A stretch of 64,000 nucleotides of DNA from Pseudidiomarina sp. CB1 (GCF_024752025.1 NZ_JANTPU010000002.1:310001-374000); one strand, 5' to 3'; shown: positions 1-12,998, counted from the first letter of the stretch. Numbers and translations are program-made. The notes: generated by a model not told the origin, from the sequence alone.

Positions 1-11
1 GTTAAGAAAGA

Positions 12-1694
12 TTAAATACTAATCCGTTTATAGTGACGATATTCAGGCGCCCAGAAGTGTCCTTCGATGCGCTCCATGAGTATCTCGTCGCTGATTTCGA
101 GCGCATGCCCTTGAGCCTGCGCCACTTTCGCAACGGCAAACGCGATGCGCTTACTTAGCTCGGCAATCTCGGTCAGTGGCGGCAGTAACGTATCGCCTTC
201 ACCATTTGCTCGCGGCGAGGCATCGGCGAGCGTATTGCTGGCTGCCATAAGCATTTCATCACTAATAATCCGCGCTTTTACGGCAAGTACTCCAAGTCCA
301 ATACCTGGGAAAATATAGCTATTGTTGCACTGTGCGATCGGGAACGCGCTACCATTGAATTTTATTGCATCATAGGGGCTGCCCGTTGCAACGATAGCGT
401 CACCGTTGGTCCACTCGATGACATGCGCCGGATGCGCTTCAATTTGTCGTGATGGGTTGGATAGCGGAAAGATAATCGGTTGCTTGGTGTATTGGTGCAT
501 GGCACGAATGACTTGCTCAGTAAAGAGTCCTGGTTGGCCTGACACGCCAATAAGAATCGTCGGCTTAGCACAATGCATAACATCGAGTAGCGATGGATAA
601 TCGCCACTATGTTGCCAGTCTTCGAGCTGATGACGTGGCTGCGCGAGAGCTTGCTGGAAGTCGCGTAAGCCGTCCATACCATCGGTAAGGAGACCAAAGC
701 GGTCTACCATGTAAATGCGAGCGCGCGCCTCTTGGTCGCTAAGTCCTTCCGCAACCATTTGGGCGATGACTTGCTCGGCGATACCGCAACCCGCAGAACC
801 TGCGCCAACAAAAGCTACGCGTTGATCTTTTAAGGCAACTCCTTTGACTTTGCAGGCCGAAAGTAAAGTTCCTACGGTGACGGCAGCAGTGCCTTGAATG
901 TCATCGTTGAAACAGCAAAAATCATCACGATAGCGTTGCAAAATTGGCATTGCATTCGGTTGCGCAAAGTCCTCGAACTGAATCATGGCTTCCGGCCAAC
1001 GACGCCGCACCGCATGCATAAATTTCTCGATGAATTCATCGTAGCTGGCTTGGTCAATGCGTTTGTGGCGCGCGCCCATGTACATTGGATCGTTGAGAAG
1101 TTTTTCGTTATTGGTACCGACATCAAGACATACAGGCAGCGTATAAGCTGGGCTGATGCCGCCACACGCCGTGTACAGACTCAATTTACCAATTGGAATC
1201 CCCATCCCGCCAATGCCTTGGTCACCAAGACCAAGAATGCGTTCACCATCGGTGACAACAATAACTTTTACCTTACGCTTCGTGGCATTACGCAAGATAT
1301 CATCGAGTTGATCGCGTTCTTCATATGAAATAAATAGGCCGCGTGAGCTGCGATAGATATCCGAAAACTGTTCACAGGCATCACCCACAGTTGGCGTATA
1401 AATGATCGGCATCATCTCTTCCAGATTATCTTGTAGTAATCTGTAAAACAGCGTTTCATTGTTATCTTGGATCGCGCGCAAGTAAATGTGTTTGTTTAGT
1501 GCAGTGTCAAAGCTTGAGTATTGCATGTAGCAACGCTGCACCTGCTCCTCGATAGTCTCGTAGCGTGGCGGCAACAAACCGGTGAGATTGAACATAGCTC
1601 GCTCTTCGCGGGTAAAAGCACTACCTTTATTGAGCAAGGGGGTTTCAAGCAGGTTTGGCCCAGCATAGGGAATGTACAGCGGATTCTTCGACAT
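12..1694 (-). CDS. maeA: NAD-dependent malic enzyme
   Basis: Oxidative decarboxylation of L-malate to pyruvate with NAD+, in the cytoplasm, linking the TCA cycle to pyruvate. The 560-residue product has the large-subunit malic enzyme architecture: an N-terminal malic domain with the YTPTVGDAC and [12 protein letters not shown] signatures, then the [11 protein letters not shown] motif and a C-terminal NAD-binding domain with GAGSAGCG. Length fits the E. coli SfcA/MaeA class and there is no phosphotransacetylase extension. An in-frame ATG 21 bases further upstream is possible, but AGGAG sits 9 bases before the ATG at 1694, so I use that. Divergent from the OsmC-like gene, with about 90 bases between the starts. 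Confidence 0.95.
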   Translation of the reverse strand: MSKNPLYIPYAGPNLLETPLLNKGSAFTREERAMFNLTGLLPPRYETIEEQVQRCYMQYSSFDTALNKHIYLRAIQDNNETLFYRLLQDNLEEMMPIIYTPTVGDACEQFSDIYRSSRGLFISYEERDQLDDILRNATKRKVKVIVVTDGERILGLGDQGIGGMGIPIGKLSLYTACGGISPAYTLPVCLDVGTNNEKLLNDPMYMGARHKRIDQASYDEFIEKFMHAVRRRWPEAMIQFEDFAQPNAMPILQRYRDDFCCFNDDIQGTAAVTVGTLLSACKVKGVALKDQRVAFVGAGSAGCGIAEQVIAQMVAEGLSDQEARARIYMVDRFGLLTDGMDGLRDFQQALAQPRHQLEDWQHSGDYPSLLDVMHCAKPTILIGVSGQPGLFTEQVIRAMHQYTKQPIIFPLSNPSRQIEAHPAHVIEWTNGDAIVATGSPYDAIKFNGSAFPIAQCNNSYIFPGIGLGVLAVKARIISDEMLMAASNTLADASPRANGEGDTLLPPLTEIAELSKRIAFAVAKVAQAQGHALEISDEILMERIEGHFWAPEYRHYKRISI

Positions 1695-1782
1695 AGAAGC
1701 ATTCTCCTGGCGCATACGATTGGTGGCAAGTTTACTCGTAAAAATACAGCCCGTGATTATGGCAGAAATAAGAGAGGATCAC

Positions 1783-2250
1783 ATGGAAAATCCGACGTTT
1801 GAGGTAAATCTTGAGTTACTCGACAATTATAAATTTGCGATCGATTTTGGTGAGTTCGGTGAAATCATTACTGACGAACCCGAGCCGCTCGGCGCAGGTG
1901 AAGGCCCAAACCCCAGTCGGTTACTGGCTGCTGCAACAGCGAATTGCTTGGCGGCGAGCTTAATGTTTGCTATCCGCAAGTACAAAGGTGATCCGGGCAA
2001 AGTTACGGCAACGGTAAAAGGCCATCTTGAACGTGTTGATGGTCGTTGGCGCGTGACCAGTATGGATGTTGATTTACGCTTAGGGAACAGCGCCGCTAAG
2101 CTTGAAAAGCTTGACCGTGTACTCGCTCAGTTCGAGGATTTTTGCGTGGTGACACAGAGCGTTCGCAGTGGTATCGAGGTGAATGTACACGTACGAGACC
2201 AAGACGGTACCGGCTTAGTGTTACCTGATAACTGCGATGACGAAACCTAG
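1783..2250 (+). CDS. OsmC family protein
   Basis: A 155-residue OsmC/Ohr-fold protein. The family reduces organic hydroperoxides with a cysteine pair. Visible features are the central helix segment GPNPSRLLAAATANCLAAS with one conserved Cys, and a later FCVVTQSV segment with a second Cys, the usual positions of the redox pair. The substrate cannot be told from sequence. An upstream ATG at 1759 is open, but AGAGAGGA directly before the ATG at 1783 supports the shorter start. It converges on the 2OG-Fe(II) oxygenase gene, and their stop codons overlap by 4 bases. Confidence 0.8.
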   Translation: MENPTFEVNLELLDNYKFAIDFGEFGEIITDEPEPLGAGEGPNPSRLLAAATANCLAASLMFAIRKYKGDPGKVTATVKGHLERVDGRWRVTSMDVDLRLGNSAAKLEKLDRVLAQFEDFCVVTQSVRSGIEVNVHVRDQDGTGLVLPDNCDDET

Positions 2251-2942
2251 CCGAAAATCTGCGCACCAGGGTTTATCAATATCCAACTGGTGAGTATATA
2301 TTTGTCACCGGATATTGGCGTGCTGCCGCGGTGGGTATGGGTAAAGTAGCCTGGTGCAATGACCATACGGCCTTGGCGTGGTTGAATGCTCCGCTGTTGA
2401 TAGTAAAAGTCGGTACTGCCACCCTCTTCAACATCATTCAAATAAAACATGAATAGCAATGTGCGATGCAGCGCTTCTACGCTATTTTTTTCTGGAAAAA
2501 CTTCGCAGTGCCAGTAGTTATAGTTACCTTTACCTTGCGCATAGCGTTGCGCCTGGATCGGGCCGAGGCGATAAAGCAGTTGCATGTACGCAGCTTCATT
2601 GCCAGCGGCGACTTCATCGAAGTTTTCATGGGTAAGGGCGACCGCCTCGCCGGTTTTCGGGTGGCGCACTTGGAGTGCAAGTGGGGCGATCAACGCAAAA
2701 CGGTATTTTTTGAAGTATTCAACAGCATAGTCAAAGGTTGCTTGCTGGATAACGCTTAGTTGTTCTTGGTAGTCAGCGTGCTGATTCAAGTACAAATCGT
2801 TACTGAGCTTCTTACTGACGTCCACACCTCCTCCAGTTCGCCCTTGTTGCAGGTGAGGACTGGCGTCGAAGGTTTGCATAAAGGCTTCGCAGAAATCAGG
2901 GCTCAAAGCGTTATCGTAAACTTCAATAAAATCGTGACTCAT
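2247..2942 (-). CDS. 2OG-Fe(II) oxygenase superfamily protein
   Basis: A 231-residue protein resembling prolyl-4-hydroxylase-like 2-oxoglutarate/Fe(II) dioxygenases. The C-terminal half looks like the double-stranded beta-helix core: H145-x-E147 in a WHCEVFPE segment as the proximal metal pair, H202 or H204 in YFTHTHRG as the distal histidine, and K214 in SGDKYILTSW where the 2-oxoglutarate carboxylate would be bound. The acidic ligand is Glu rather than the commoner Asp. The substrate is unknown; there is no signal peptide. It lies 14 bases downstream of the DUF488 gene on the same strand and is probably co-transcribed with it. Confidence 0.7.
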   Translation of the reverse strand: MSHDFIEVYDNALSPDFCEAFMQTFDASPHLQQGRTGGGVDVSKKLSNDLYLNQHADYQEQLSVIQQATFDYAVEYFKKYRFALIAPLALQVRHPKTGEAVALTHENFDEVAAGNEAAYMQLLYRLGPIQAQRYAQGKGNYNYWHCEVFPEKNSVEALHRTLLFMFYLNDVEEGGSTDFYYQQRSIQPRQGRMVIAPGYFTHTHRGSTPISGDKYILTSWILINPGAQIFG

Positions 2943-2956
2943 AAGTTCGTGGTTCG

Positions 2957-3397
2957 TTAATCGTGTGGTTGATAGTCGTTGGCGAAGCAGACAGGAGAAC
3001 TGTTCTCGGTACCATTCGCGTGTTCGTCCTCGTGGCGCAGAGCATCCTCTACTGCGTAACGTAGCACGGGGAGGTGGGAGTGCTCCAGCTGTTTGACCGC
3101 ACTCAATAATGTAACGGGCCCTTGACGGGCAGCTCGCATTAACGGCAGTAACGCGTCGGCATTACTCTTAAGCTCGTTGAGATAGGCTTCGGCAAAATGC
3201 TCAAAGGTAATTTCTTCGGCATGGTAGCGTTGACGTAAGTCGTTCGAGGGTGTCACTTCTTTTACCCATTCATCGAGTTGTGCTTGGGTTTTTTTGATGC
3301 CTCGTGGCCAAAGGCGATCGGCGAGAATTCGCGTGCCATCCGAGGCACTCACTGGTTCGTAAATACGCTTTAAAGTGATGTCATAGGTTTTCGGCAT
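2957..3397 (-). CDS. DUF488 family protein (YeaO-like)
   Basis: A 146-residue DUF488 protein, recognised by the N-terminal pattern of a KRIYEP segment followed by RILADRLWPRGI and a later VTLLSAVK strand. The biochemical role of the family is not established. The last 25 or so residues after the core are Glu/Asn-rich and probably disordered. It is the first gene of a short minus-strand pair with the 2OG-Fe(II) oxygenase and is divergent from the secreted nuclease gene. Confidence 0.75.
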   Translation of the reverse strand: MPKTYDITLKRIYEPVSASDGTRILADRLWPRGIKKTQAQLDEWVKEVTPSNDLRQRYHAEEITFEHFAEAYLNELKSNADALLPLMRAARQGPVTLLSAVKQLEHSHLPVLRYAVEDALRHEDEHANGTENSSPVCFANDYQPHD

Positions 3398-3501
3398 AAT
3401 GTCATCCTTGTGTAATAAAAAGTCATTAAGTTGTTACAAAATTTGCGTTATAGTGCCTAATGCATATCAAATTTGGACTACAAACAATAAGAGAATGGAC
3501 T

Positions 3502-5985
3502 ATGAAACGTCATAACTTAGCAATCGCATTATCAGCGCTCCTTGCGAGTGGCGCCGCTAATGCGGACATCATCATTTCAGAGTATATCGAAGGAAGTTCG
3601 AACAACAAGGCCGTAGAATTTTTCAATGCGGGTAGCGCAGATGTTGATCTGAGCACTTATGTTTTAGAAATTTACTCAAATGGCAGTACTGAAGCTGGAA
3701 ATACGGTTCCTTTAGAAGGGACTCTTCCGCCCAATGGCTTGTTCGTGGTTGCCCACCCATCAGCAAATGAGTCAATTTTAGCGATTGCGGATAAAACCGG
3801 TAACTTGTATTACAACGGCAACGATGCGTTAGTTTTGAAAGACGGTGAAGTCGTTATTGATTCGATGGGCCAAGTCGGCGTCGATGAGGATTGGGCAAGC
3901 GAAGGTGTGGCCATGGCTGAGCAAACGCTACGCCGTAAAGATAGTATTACTTCAGGTGATACTGATCCAAGTGATGTCTATGAGCCTCATGTTGAGTTTG
4001 ATAGTTATGAACGTGACGATATCAGTAACCTTGGTTTTCACTTAGGCTTCGGTGAGGCCCCCCCAGAACCGGAACCAGAACCGGCTCCTGAATTTGGCGC
4101 TTGTGGTGATAGTGCCACGCTAATTTCGGCGGTGCAGGGCGCAGGCTTTAGCAGTCCAATGGTGGATCAGGAAGTTGTCGTTGAAGCTATTGTGACCGCC
4201 GACCATCAAGGTGGTAGTGGTTCACTTGGCGGGTTCTTCTTGCAAGAAGAAGATGCCGATCAAGACGGTGACCCAGCTACCTCAGAAGGTATTTTCGTTT
4301 ACCATCAAGACACCGATGTAAGCGTTGGTGACCGTGTCCGCTTAGCTGGTCCAGTAAGTGAGTACTACGATTCAACGCAAATCAGTAACCTTACTAATAT
4401 TATCGTTTGTAGTTCAGGTGAAACGGTAAGTGCAGCGGCACTTTCATTGCCAGTAAGCGCAATGGCAGACTTCGAAGCTATCGAAGGCATGCTGGTTACG
4501 TTTGATCATGCTGTGGTGGTTAACAGCGTTGATACCCTAAGCCGTTATGGTGAGTTTGCGATTTCTAACGAACGCCATTACACCCCAACGCAAGTGGCTG
4601 CGCCAGGTGAAGCCGAAGAACCGAATCTAGGTTTAAGCTCGATGCTGATTGATGATGCGATGAGCGGCAGTAACCCCGAGGTTGTGCCATTCCCAGCGGG
4701 TAACTTGAGTGCGTTAAACTCTTTACGTGTAGGTACCGAAATCACCAATCCAACAGGTGTCATTAATTATTCTTTCAGTGAGTACCGCTTAGTACCTACT
4801 GAAGAATTGCAGTACGTCGACACGAACCCTCGTACCGATAGTCCTGAATTAGCTGACGAAGGTGATTTGCGTATCGCTTCATTTAACGTTGAGAACCTCT
4901 ACAACGGTGATGGTCAAGGTGGTGGCTTCCCGACGGATCGCGGTGCGGATACACAAGCTGAGTATCAACGTCAACTCGCCAAGATCGTTGCGGCTATCGT
5001 CAACATGAATGCTGACATTGTCGGCCTTAATGAAATCGAAAACGACGGGTTTGGTGAAAACAGTGCCATTGCTCAGCTCACGGCTGAAGTAAGCGCTGAA
5101 AGCGGTGTCGATTGGGCCTATGTTGTGTTTGAGGGCTCTGACTTTGTCGGTAGTGACTCTATCACCAACGCCATGATTTATCGTACGGACCGTGTTGCTG
5201 AAACAGGTACAGCGGTATTCACGACCGATGCGCCATTCGATTTTGGTAACCGTCCACCGATTGCCCAAACGTTCCATGACCTGCTGAATGAAGATGAAGT
5301 GACCGTTGTGGTTAACCATTTCCGTTCAAAAGGCGGCTGTAGTGATAGCGCAGCAGCAGGCGACCAAGATAGCGGCGATGGCCAAGGTTGCTGGAATGCG
5401 ACGCGAGTGCAAGCGGCTGAAACGATGCTAGATTGGCTTGCTGGTGATCCGACTGGACGTGACGTCGAAGACGTATTGGTTATCGGTGACTTAAACGCTT
5501 ATGGCATGGAAGACCCGATTCAAGCGCTCATTGATGGCGGCATGACTGACCTGCAAATGGCTGAATTAGGTGCCGAAAACCATACTTACTTGTACCAAGG
5601 TTTGTCGGGCTCACTCGACCATGCACTCGCTTCAGCGAGCTTGTCGGATAAAGTTGTCGCGGTTGCGAATTGGCATATTAACGCTGATGAACCCGTCGCT
5701 CTGGATTACAACGTTGAGTATAAGAGCGAAACTAATCAGGCGAACTTCTATAATGCTGACCCGTATCGTAGCTCGGACCACGATCCTGTCATCGTAGCAA
5801 TTGCCACTGTTGAAGGTGATACTGGCGATAACGATGGCGGAGATCCAGATGTTGACGATGGCGGCTCGGCGCCTCCGGGTGAAGAAGAGATGCCGAACAT
5901 CGACCATGCGACCACCAGCGGTTCATTCCCGCTATGGTTAGGTTTAAGTGCATTATTCTTGGCTTTGGTGCGTCGTCGCGCGTAA
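3502..5985 (+). CDS. ExeM/NucH-type extracellular endonuclease with lamin-tail domain
   Basis: Secreted or surface-anchored nuclease that probably degrades extracellular DNA. The 827-residue product has, in order: a signal peptide ending near AANA; a lamin-tail domain (about 20-130) beginning IIISEYIEGSSNNKAVEF; a short Pro-Glu linker near 190; an OB-like segment (about 205-300); an endonuclease/exonuclease/phosphatase domain from about 455, with SFNVENLY, GLNEIEND, GDLNAYG (about 662) and SSDHDP (about 756) holding the metal and catalytic residues; an acidic Gly/Asp-rich stretch; and a C-terminal tail with a Ser-Gly motif, hydrophobic helix and RRR. That tail resembles the GlyGly-CTERM sorting signal cut by rhombosortase. 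Start chosen where the signal peptide begins; an ATG 42 bases upstream gives an implausible extension. Confidence 0.88.
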   Translation: MKRHNLAIALSALLASGAANADIIISEYIEGSSNNKAVEFFNAGSADVDLSTYVLEIYSNGSTEAGNTVPLEGTLPPNGLFVVAHPSANESILAIADKTGNLYYNGNDALVLKDGEVVIDSMGQVGVDEDWASEGVAMAEQTLRRKDSITSGDTDPSDVYEPHVEFDSYERDDISNLGFHLGFGEAPPEPEPEPAPEFGACGDSATLISAVQGAGFSSPMVDQEVVVEAIVTADHQGGSGSLGGFFLQEEDADQDGDPATSEGIFVYHQDTDVSVGDRVRLAGPVSEYYDSTQISNLTNIIVCSSGETVSAAALSLPVSAMADFEAIEGMLVTFDHAVVVNSVDTLSRYGEFAISNERHYTPTQVAAPGEAEEPNLGLSSMLIDDAMSGSNPEVVPFPAGNLSALNSLRVGTEITNPTGVINYSFSEYRLVPTEELQYVDTNPRTDSPELADEGDLRIASFNVENLYNGDGQGGGFPTDRGADTQAEYQRQLAKIVAAIVNMNADIVGLNEIENDGFGENSAIAQLTAEVSAESGVDWAYVVFEGSDFVGSDSITNAMIYRTDRVAETGTAVFTTDAPFDFGNRPPIAQTFHDLLNEDEVTVVVNHFRSKGGCSDSAAAGDQDSGDGQGCWNATRVQAAETMLDWLAGDPTGRDVEDVLVIGDLNAYGMEDPIQALIDGGMTDLQMAELGAENHTYLYQGLSGSLDHALASASLSDKVVAVANWHINADEPVALDYNVEYKSETNQANFYNADPYRSSDHDPVIVAIATVEGDTGDNDGGDPDVDDGGSAPPGEEEMPNIDHATTSGSFPLWLGLSALFLALVRRRA

Positions 5986-6011
5986 GTCACAAATCGCATG
6001 TAGATAAAGAC

Positions 6012-6041
6012 AAGCGCTGACCTCGGTCAGCGCTTTTTTTT
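6012..6041 (+). terminator. Rho-independent terminator after the nuclease gene
   Basis: A perfect 10-bp stem (AAGCGCTGAC with GTCAGCGCTT), a four-base loop CTCG, then a run of eight T. It starts 27 bases after the stop codon of the extracellular nuclease gene. Confidence 0.9.
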
Positions 6042-6106
6042 ATGTCCTAGGCAGTATTGAAAAAGCTCGTCTACTATTGAACAAAAATAATACTAAGGAG
6101 ACGACC

Positions 6107-9177
<3,071 letters not shown>

Positions 9178-9180
9178 CCG

Positions 9181-9209
9181 TTGACATTAGAAGCTCCAGC
9201 GACAATCAT
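9181..9209 (+). promoter_or_regulatory. Candidate sigma-70 promoter for the S46 peptidase gene
   Basis: A perfect TTGACA at 9181-9186 is followed after 17 bases by AATCAT (four of six consensus positions). It lies between gdhA and the S46 peptidase start, leaving a leader of about 45 bases. Judged by eye only. Confidence 0.35.
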
Positions 9210-9259
9210 GATGGACAACTTTTTATTAACGTCATATGTCCATAACAACGAGAATAACT

Positions 9260-11416
9260 ATGAAAAAATCATTGATTGCGCTGGCGCTGCTAAGTACCTC
9301 AGCTCTGGCAGATGAAGGCATGTGGATGCCGCAACAGTTGCCGGAAATTGCCGATAAGCTCAAAGCCGCAGGTTTAGAGCTGGACCCAGCCAGTTTAACG
9401 AAGCTTACTGAATTTCCAATGGGGGCTGTGGTGAGCCTAGGTGGCTGTTCAGCGTCTTTTGTTTCACCACAGGGCTTAGTTGTCACTAACCATCACTGTG
9501 TTTACAACAGCATTGCCTATAACTCGACCCCAGAAAACGACCTGCTTGCCAATGGTTTTCTAGCGGAAACCATGGCAGACGAAGTTGCCGCCGCACCTGG
9601 CTCACGTATTTACGTGACCAAAGCTGTTGAAAATGTGACCAGCCAAGTGATTGATAGCGAAACGGCAGCACTGACAGGTAAAGCTCGCGTCGATGCGATT
9701 GAAAACAACTACAAGGAAATTGTCGCTGCTTGTGAAGAAGACGCAGGTCACCGATGCAGTGTCTCATCGTTTTATGGCGGTCTCGAGTACTACCTTATTA
9801 AACAGCTAGAAATTAAGGATGTACGCCTAGTACATGCACCTGCGGAAGGCGTAGGTAAGTTTGGCGGCGATACCGATAACTGGATGTGGCCGCGTCATAC
9901 CGGTGATTATTCGTTCTATCGTGCTTATGTTAGTCCAGAGGGCGAATCAGCCGAATTCGCCGAGGAAAATGTACCTTACCAGCCAGAATTCCATTTGAAG
10001 ATCAGCCAAGATGCATTGAACGAGGGTGATTTTGTGATGGCGCTTGGTTACCCAGGTCGCACCAACCGCCACCGTTTACCAAGTGAAGTTGAAAACACTT
10101 TTGCGTGGAGCTATCCGAATACGGTTAAACGGTTCCGCGATAACTTGGACATTATTGCCGCACAAACGGCCAGTGATAAGGATGCTGAGCTTAAATATGC
10201 GAGTCGCGTAGCGGGCTTAAACAATTACCTAAAAAACCGCCAAGGTATGTTGGATAGTTTTGCGAACTCAGACTTACTTGAGCGTAAAAAAGCAGAGCAT
10301 GCGGCGCTTACCGAGTGGGTAACTCAGTCAGCAGAAAACCGCGCGGCGTATGCCGAAGACCTGCAAGCTATCGAGTCATTATTAGCGGAGCGTCAAGAGC
10401 GTGATCGTAGCGATTATTATCGCTCGTTAGCAACGCCTCGTTTGCTCGGCGTAGCGCAGGCGCTTTATAAGCTGAGCCAAGAACAAACCAAACCTGATGC
10501 TGAACGTGAAGTGGGTTATCAAGAACGTGATTTGCCGCGCTATAAAGCCTATATGGCCGGTCTTGACCGCAGCTTTGATACCAGTGTCGAACAAGCTTTA
10601 GATTTTTATAATCTGAAAAATTACTTGCAGGTACCGGCGGCACAGCGTGATGCGACGTTCGATGCGGCGCTTGGTATTCAAGCCGACATGAGCGATGCCG
10701 AGCTACGTGAGTTGATTTCATCTTGGTATGCCAATACTGATTTAACCGAGCTCGATAGTCGCAATGCGTTGTTGGCTGCTAAGCCTAGTCAATTTGCTGA
10801 TAGCCAAGATGTTTTTGTGCAAGCAGCGGTGGAGCTGTACCCTCAACAAGAAGCTGAGCAAGATGAGAGCGAAGAGTTGTCAGGAAAAATCCAAGAAGCC
10901 TATGCCAATTACATGAAAGCAAAAATCGCCTTTATGAATGAACAGGGCGAAGCGGTTTACCCAGACGCAAACAGCACGTTGCGTGTCACCTTTGGCACTG
11001 TTACTGGGCGTGATCACGGCACCTACGATGGTACCGCATGGACCGCATTCACCACTTTACGTGGCATTCAAGAGAAAGCCACTGGTGAAGGTGAGTTTAA
11101 TGCTCCGCAAGAGCAGCTCGATGCGATAGCCGCTAAAGACTACGGCGACTACTATGTTGAGAGCCTTGATTCGGTGCCAGTGAACTACTTAGCGACCTTG
11201 GATATCACCGGGGGCAACTCAGGTTCAGCGGTACTGAACGGTAAGGCAGAACTGGTTGGCTTAGCTTTTGATGGCACTTTAGATTCGATTATTTCGGATT
11301 GGGATTTCAATATTGATAATACGCGTTCAATTCAAGTCGACAGTCGCTTTATGCTGTGGCAAATGCAGCACGTTGATAATGCTGATAACCTCTTGAAAGA
11401 ACTTGGTATTGAATAA
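9260..11416 (+). CDS. S46 family dipeptidyl-peptidase (DPP7/DPP11 type)
   Basis: Periplasmic serine peptidase releasing dipeptides from peptide N-termini. The 718-residue product starts with a signal peptide (about 1-17, ending ALA). Its chymotrypsin-like domain shows the catalytic His in TNHHC (about 78-79), an Asp in the GGDTDNW region, and the nucleophile Ser in GNSGSAVLNG near the C-terminus; the helical insertion typical of S46 fills the middle. The family divides into DPP7 (hydrophobic P1) and DPP11 (Asp/Glu P1); I could not place the specificity residue with certainty. Start set at the signal peptide ATG. A strong terminator follows. Confidence 0.92.
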   Translation: MKKSLIALALLSTSALADEGMWMPQQLPEIADKLKAAGLELDPASLTKLTEFPMGAVVSLGGCSASFVSPQGLVVTNHHCVYNSIAYNSTPENDLLANGFLAETMADEVAAAPGSRIYVTKAVENVTSQVIDSETAALTGKARVDAIENNYKEIVAACEEDAGHRCSVSSFYGGLEYYLIKQLEIKDVRLVHAPAEGVGKFGGDTDNWMWPRHTGDYSFYRAYVSPEGESAEFAEENVPYQPEFHLKISQDALNEGDFVMALGYPGRTNRHRLPSEVENTFAWSYPNTVKRFRDNLDIIAAQTASDKDAELKYASRVAGLNNYLKNRQGMLDSFANSDLLERKKAEHAALTEWVTQSAENRAAYAEDLQAIESLLAERQERDRSDYYRSLATPRLLGVAQALYKLSQEQTKPDAEREVGYQERDLPRYKAYMAGLDRSFDTSVEQALDFYNLKNYLQVPAAQRDATFDAALGIQADMSDAELRELISSWYANTDLTELDSRNALLAAKPSQFADSQDVFVQAAVELYPQQEAEQDESEELSGKIQEAYANYMKAKIAFMNEQGEAVYPDANSTLRVTFGTVTGRDHGTYDGTAWTAFTTLRGIQEKATGEGEFNAPQEQLDAIAAKDYGDYYVESLDSVPVNYLATLDITGGNSGSAVLNGKAELVGLAFDGTLDSIISDWDFNIDNTRSIQVDSRFMLWQMQHVDNADNLLKELGIE

Positions 11417-11439
11417 AAAGTACGCACTGCGACATCATC

Positions 11440-11466
11440 AAAGCCGCTCTATCGAGCGGCTTTTTT
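11440..11466 (+). terminator. Rho-independent terminator after the S46 peptidase gene
   Basis: A perfect 10-bp stem (AAAGCCGCTC with GAGCGGCTTT), loop TATC, and a six-T run that begins within the stem's 3' arm. It starts 24 bases beyond the peptidase stop codon. Confidence 0.9.
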
Positions 11467-11585
11467 CTGCCACTAAGAAACACTTCTTTACATTCCCTTT
11501 ACTAAGCAGCGGTCACGATAAAGCGCATGGGAGCGTCTATACTGGTATCGATGGTGCAGACCATCCAACAAACGGAGGCGCTCTT

Positions 11586-12998
11586 ATGAGACAGTCAATG
11601 AGACAGTTAAAATCAGCCAAAATCCCGTTGTTGAAGTTAAGTGTTGTGTCCTTGGCTTTAGCAGCTTCCGTGGGTTGTACTACGGTACCAAAAGCCTACG
11701 CAACCACCACTGAAAACTATACAGCCTATGCTGTAGATGGTGTGTATCAGCGCGCAGACCTCGATCGTATGCTCGCACCAATTGCACTGTATCCCGATAG
11801 CTTGCTTTCGCACATTTTGATTGCCGCAACCTATCCTTTAGAAGTTATTCAAGCGGACCGCTGGGTGCAGCAGAATCAGCGGTTATCCAGTGAGCGTTTG
11901 CTAAGTGCCGCCGATAACAAGGATTGGGACCCAAGTGTCAAAGCATTGGTGGCAACGCCAGATGTGCTTAAACGTATGAGTGAAGATCTTGAATGGACGC
12001 AAGCCATTGGCGAAGCGTTTCTCGCACAGCAAGAAGATGTGCTTGCGAGTATTCAGGTGTTGCGTGACCGGGCATACGCTGCAGGGAACCTACGTAGCGA
12101 CGAGCGAATTGCGGTGCAACGTGAACGTGAAGCAATTCGTATTGAGACGGTGCGGCGTGAATATGTGTATGTCCCAGTATATGACAGCCGCTATGTCTAT
12201 GGCTCTTGGTGGCACCATCGTCCCCCTGTTTATTGGGATGGCTTTGGCGTTTCTGTAAGCTTCGGACACGGCATCCGTTGGGCCCTCTCGTACAACGTTC
12301 CGAGTTGGTATTTCTATAGTGACTTCTACTGGCCTAATCGCTATGTGGTTATTCATCACCACCACTATCATGACCGCAATCGCGATCGTCGTCATCGCCG
12401 TGATTTCTATCGCCCGCGCCCAGGAGATGGTGATCGTTGGCGGCATGACCCGCGCCATCGTCGCAATGTCGATTACCGTCATCGTGACTTAGTGCGTAAC
12501 CCTCCTCAGTTTAAGTCCGACGGTGGCCCCGGCCACGTTGTCCAGAAGCCGGTGCGTGAAAAACGACCGCCGCAGGTTGAATTGCGCCGTCGGTTACTGG
12601 AAGCCGAAGCGCAACCGCGGTTAGTGCGTAACAAACAGCCGCGTGTTGAACAGAAGCCTGTTGATCCAGTGGTTCGTCAAAAACCGCATATGGAGGCCAA
12701 GCCTAGGCAGCCGGTGGTAAGACAACAGCCACGACTCGAGCCGCGGCCCGAACAACGTGTTGTGCGACAAGAACCGCGTTTTGCGACAAAGCCTGAAAAG
12801 CGTATGACGCCACAGCAGCCGCGCTTCGAGCCTAAGCAGCGCCCTGCGGTACAAAGACCACCAGTGGCACAAAGACCAGTCGTACAAAGGCCGGTAGCAC
12901 AAAAGCCTGCGGTACAGAAACCCGAGCGGGTAGAGCGCGGTAGACCGAGCATGAAGCGGTCACGTTCGCAGCAAGGCGATGTGAGAGAAATCGACTAA
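11586..12998 (+). CDS. DUF3300 domain lipoprotein with Pro/Arg-rich tail
   Basis: A 470-residue predicted lipoprotein: a basic N-terminus and hydrophobic stretch ending in SVGC, then the DUF3300 domain (about 50-300), recognised by the LAPIALYPDSLLSHIL and ATYPLEVIQADRW segments and an aromatic YVPVYDSRYVYG region. Next come a short histidine- and arginine-rich stretch with HHHHYHDR, and a low-complexity C-terminal third of imperfect repeats of the form V-R-Q-x-P-R/H-x-E-x-K/R-P, later Pro-Val-Ala-Gln-Arg/Lys units. No enzyme function is known for the family. GGAGG lies 7 bases before the ATG at 11586; a second in-frame ATG 12 bases later could also serve. It converges on the M16 peptidase gene. 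Confidence 0.8.
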   Translation: MRQSMRQLKSAKIPLLKLSVVSLALAASVGCTTVPKAYATTTENYTAYAVDGVYQRADLDRMLAPIALYPDSLLSHILIAATYPLEVIQADRWVQQNQRLSSERLLSAADNKDWDPSVKALVATPDVLKRMSEDLEWTQAIGEAFLAQQEDVLASIQVLRDRAYAAGNLRSDERIAVQREREAIRIETVRREYVYVPVYDSRYVYGSWWHHRPPVYWDGFGVSVSFGHGIRWALSYNVPSWYFYSDFYWPNRYVVIHHHHYHDRNRDRRHRRDFYRPRPGDGDRWRHDPRHRRNVDYRHRDLVRNPPQFKSDGGPGHVVQKPVREKRPPQVELRRRLLEAEAQPRLVRNKQPRVEQKPVDPVVRQKPHMEAKPRQPVVRQQPRLEPRPEQRVVRQEPRFATKPEKRMTPQQPRFEPKQRPAVQRPPVAQRPVVQRPVAQKPAVQKPERVERGRPSMKRSRSQQGDVREID

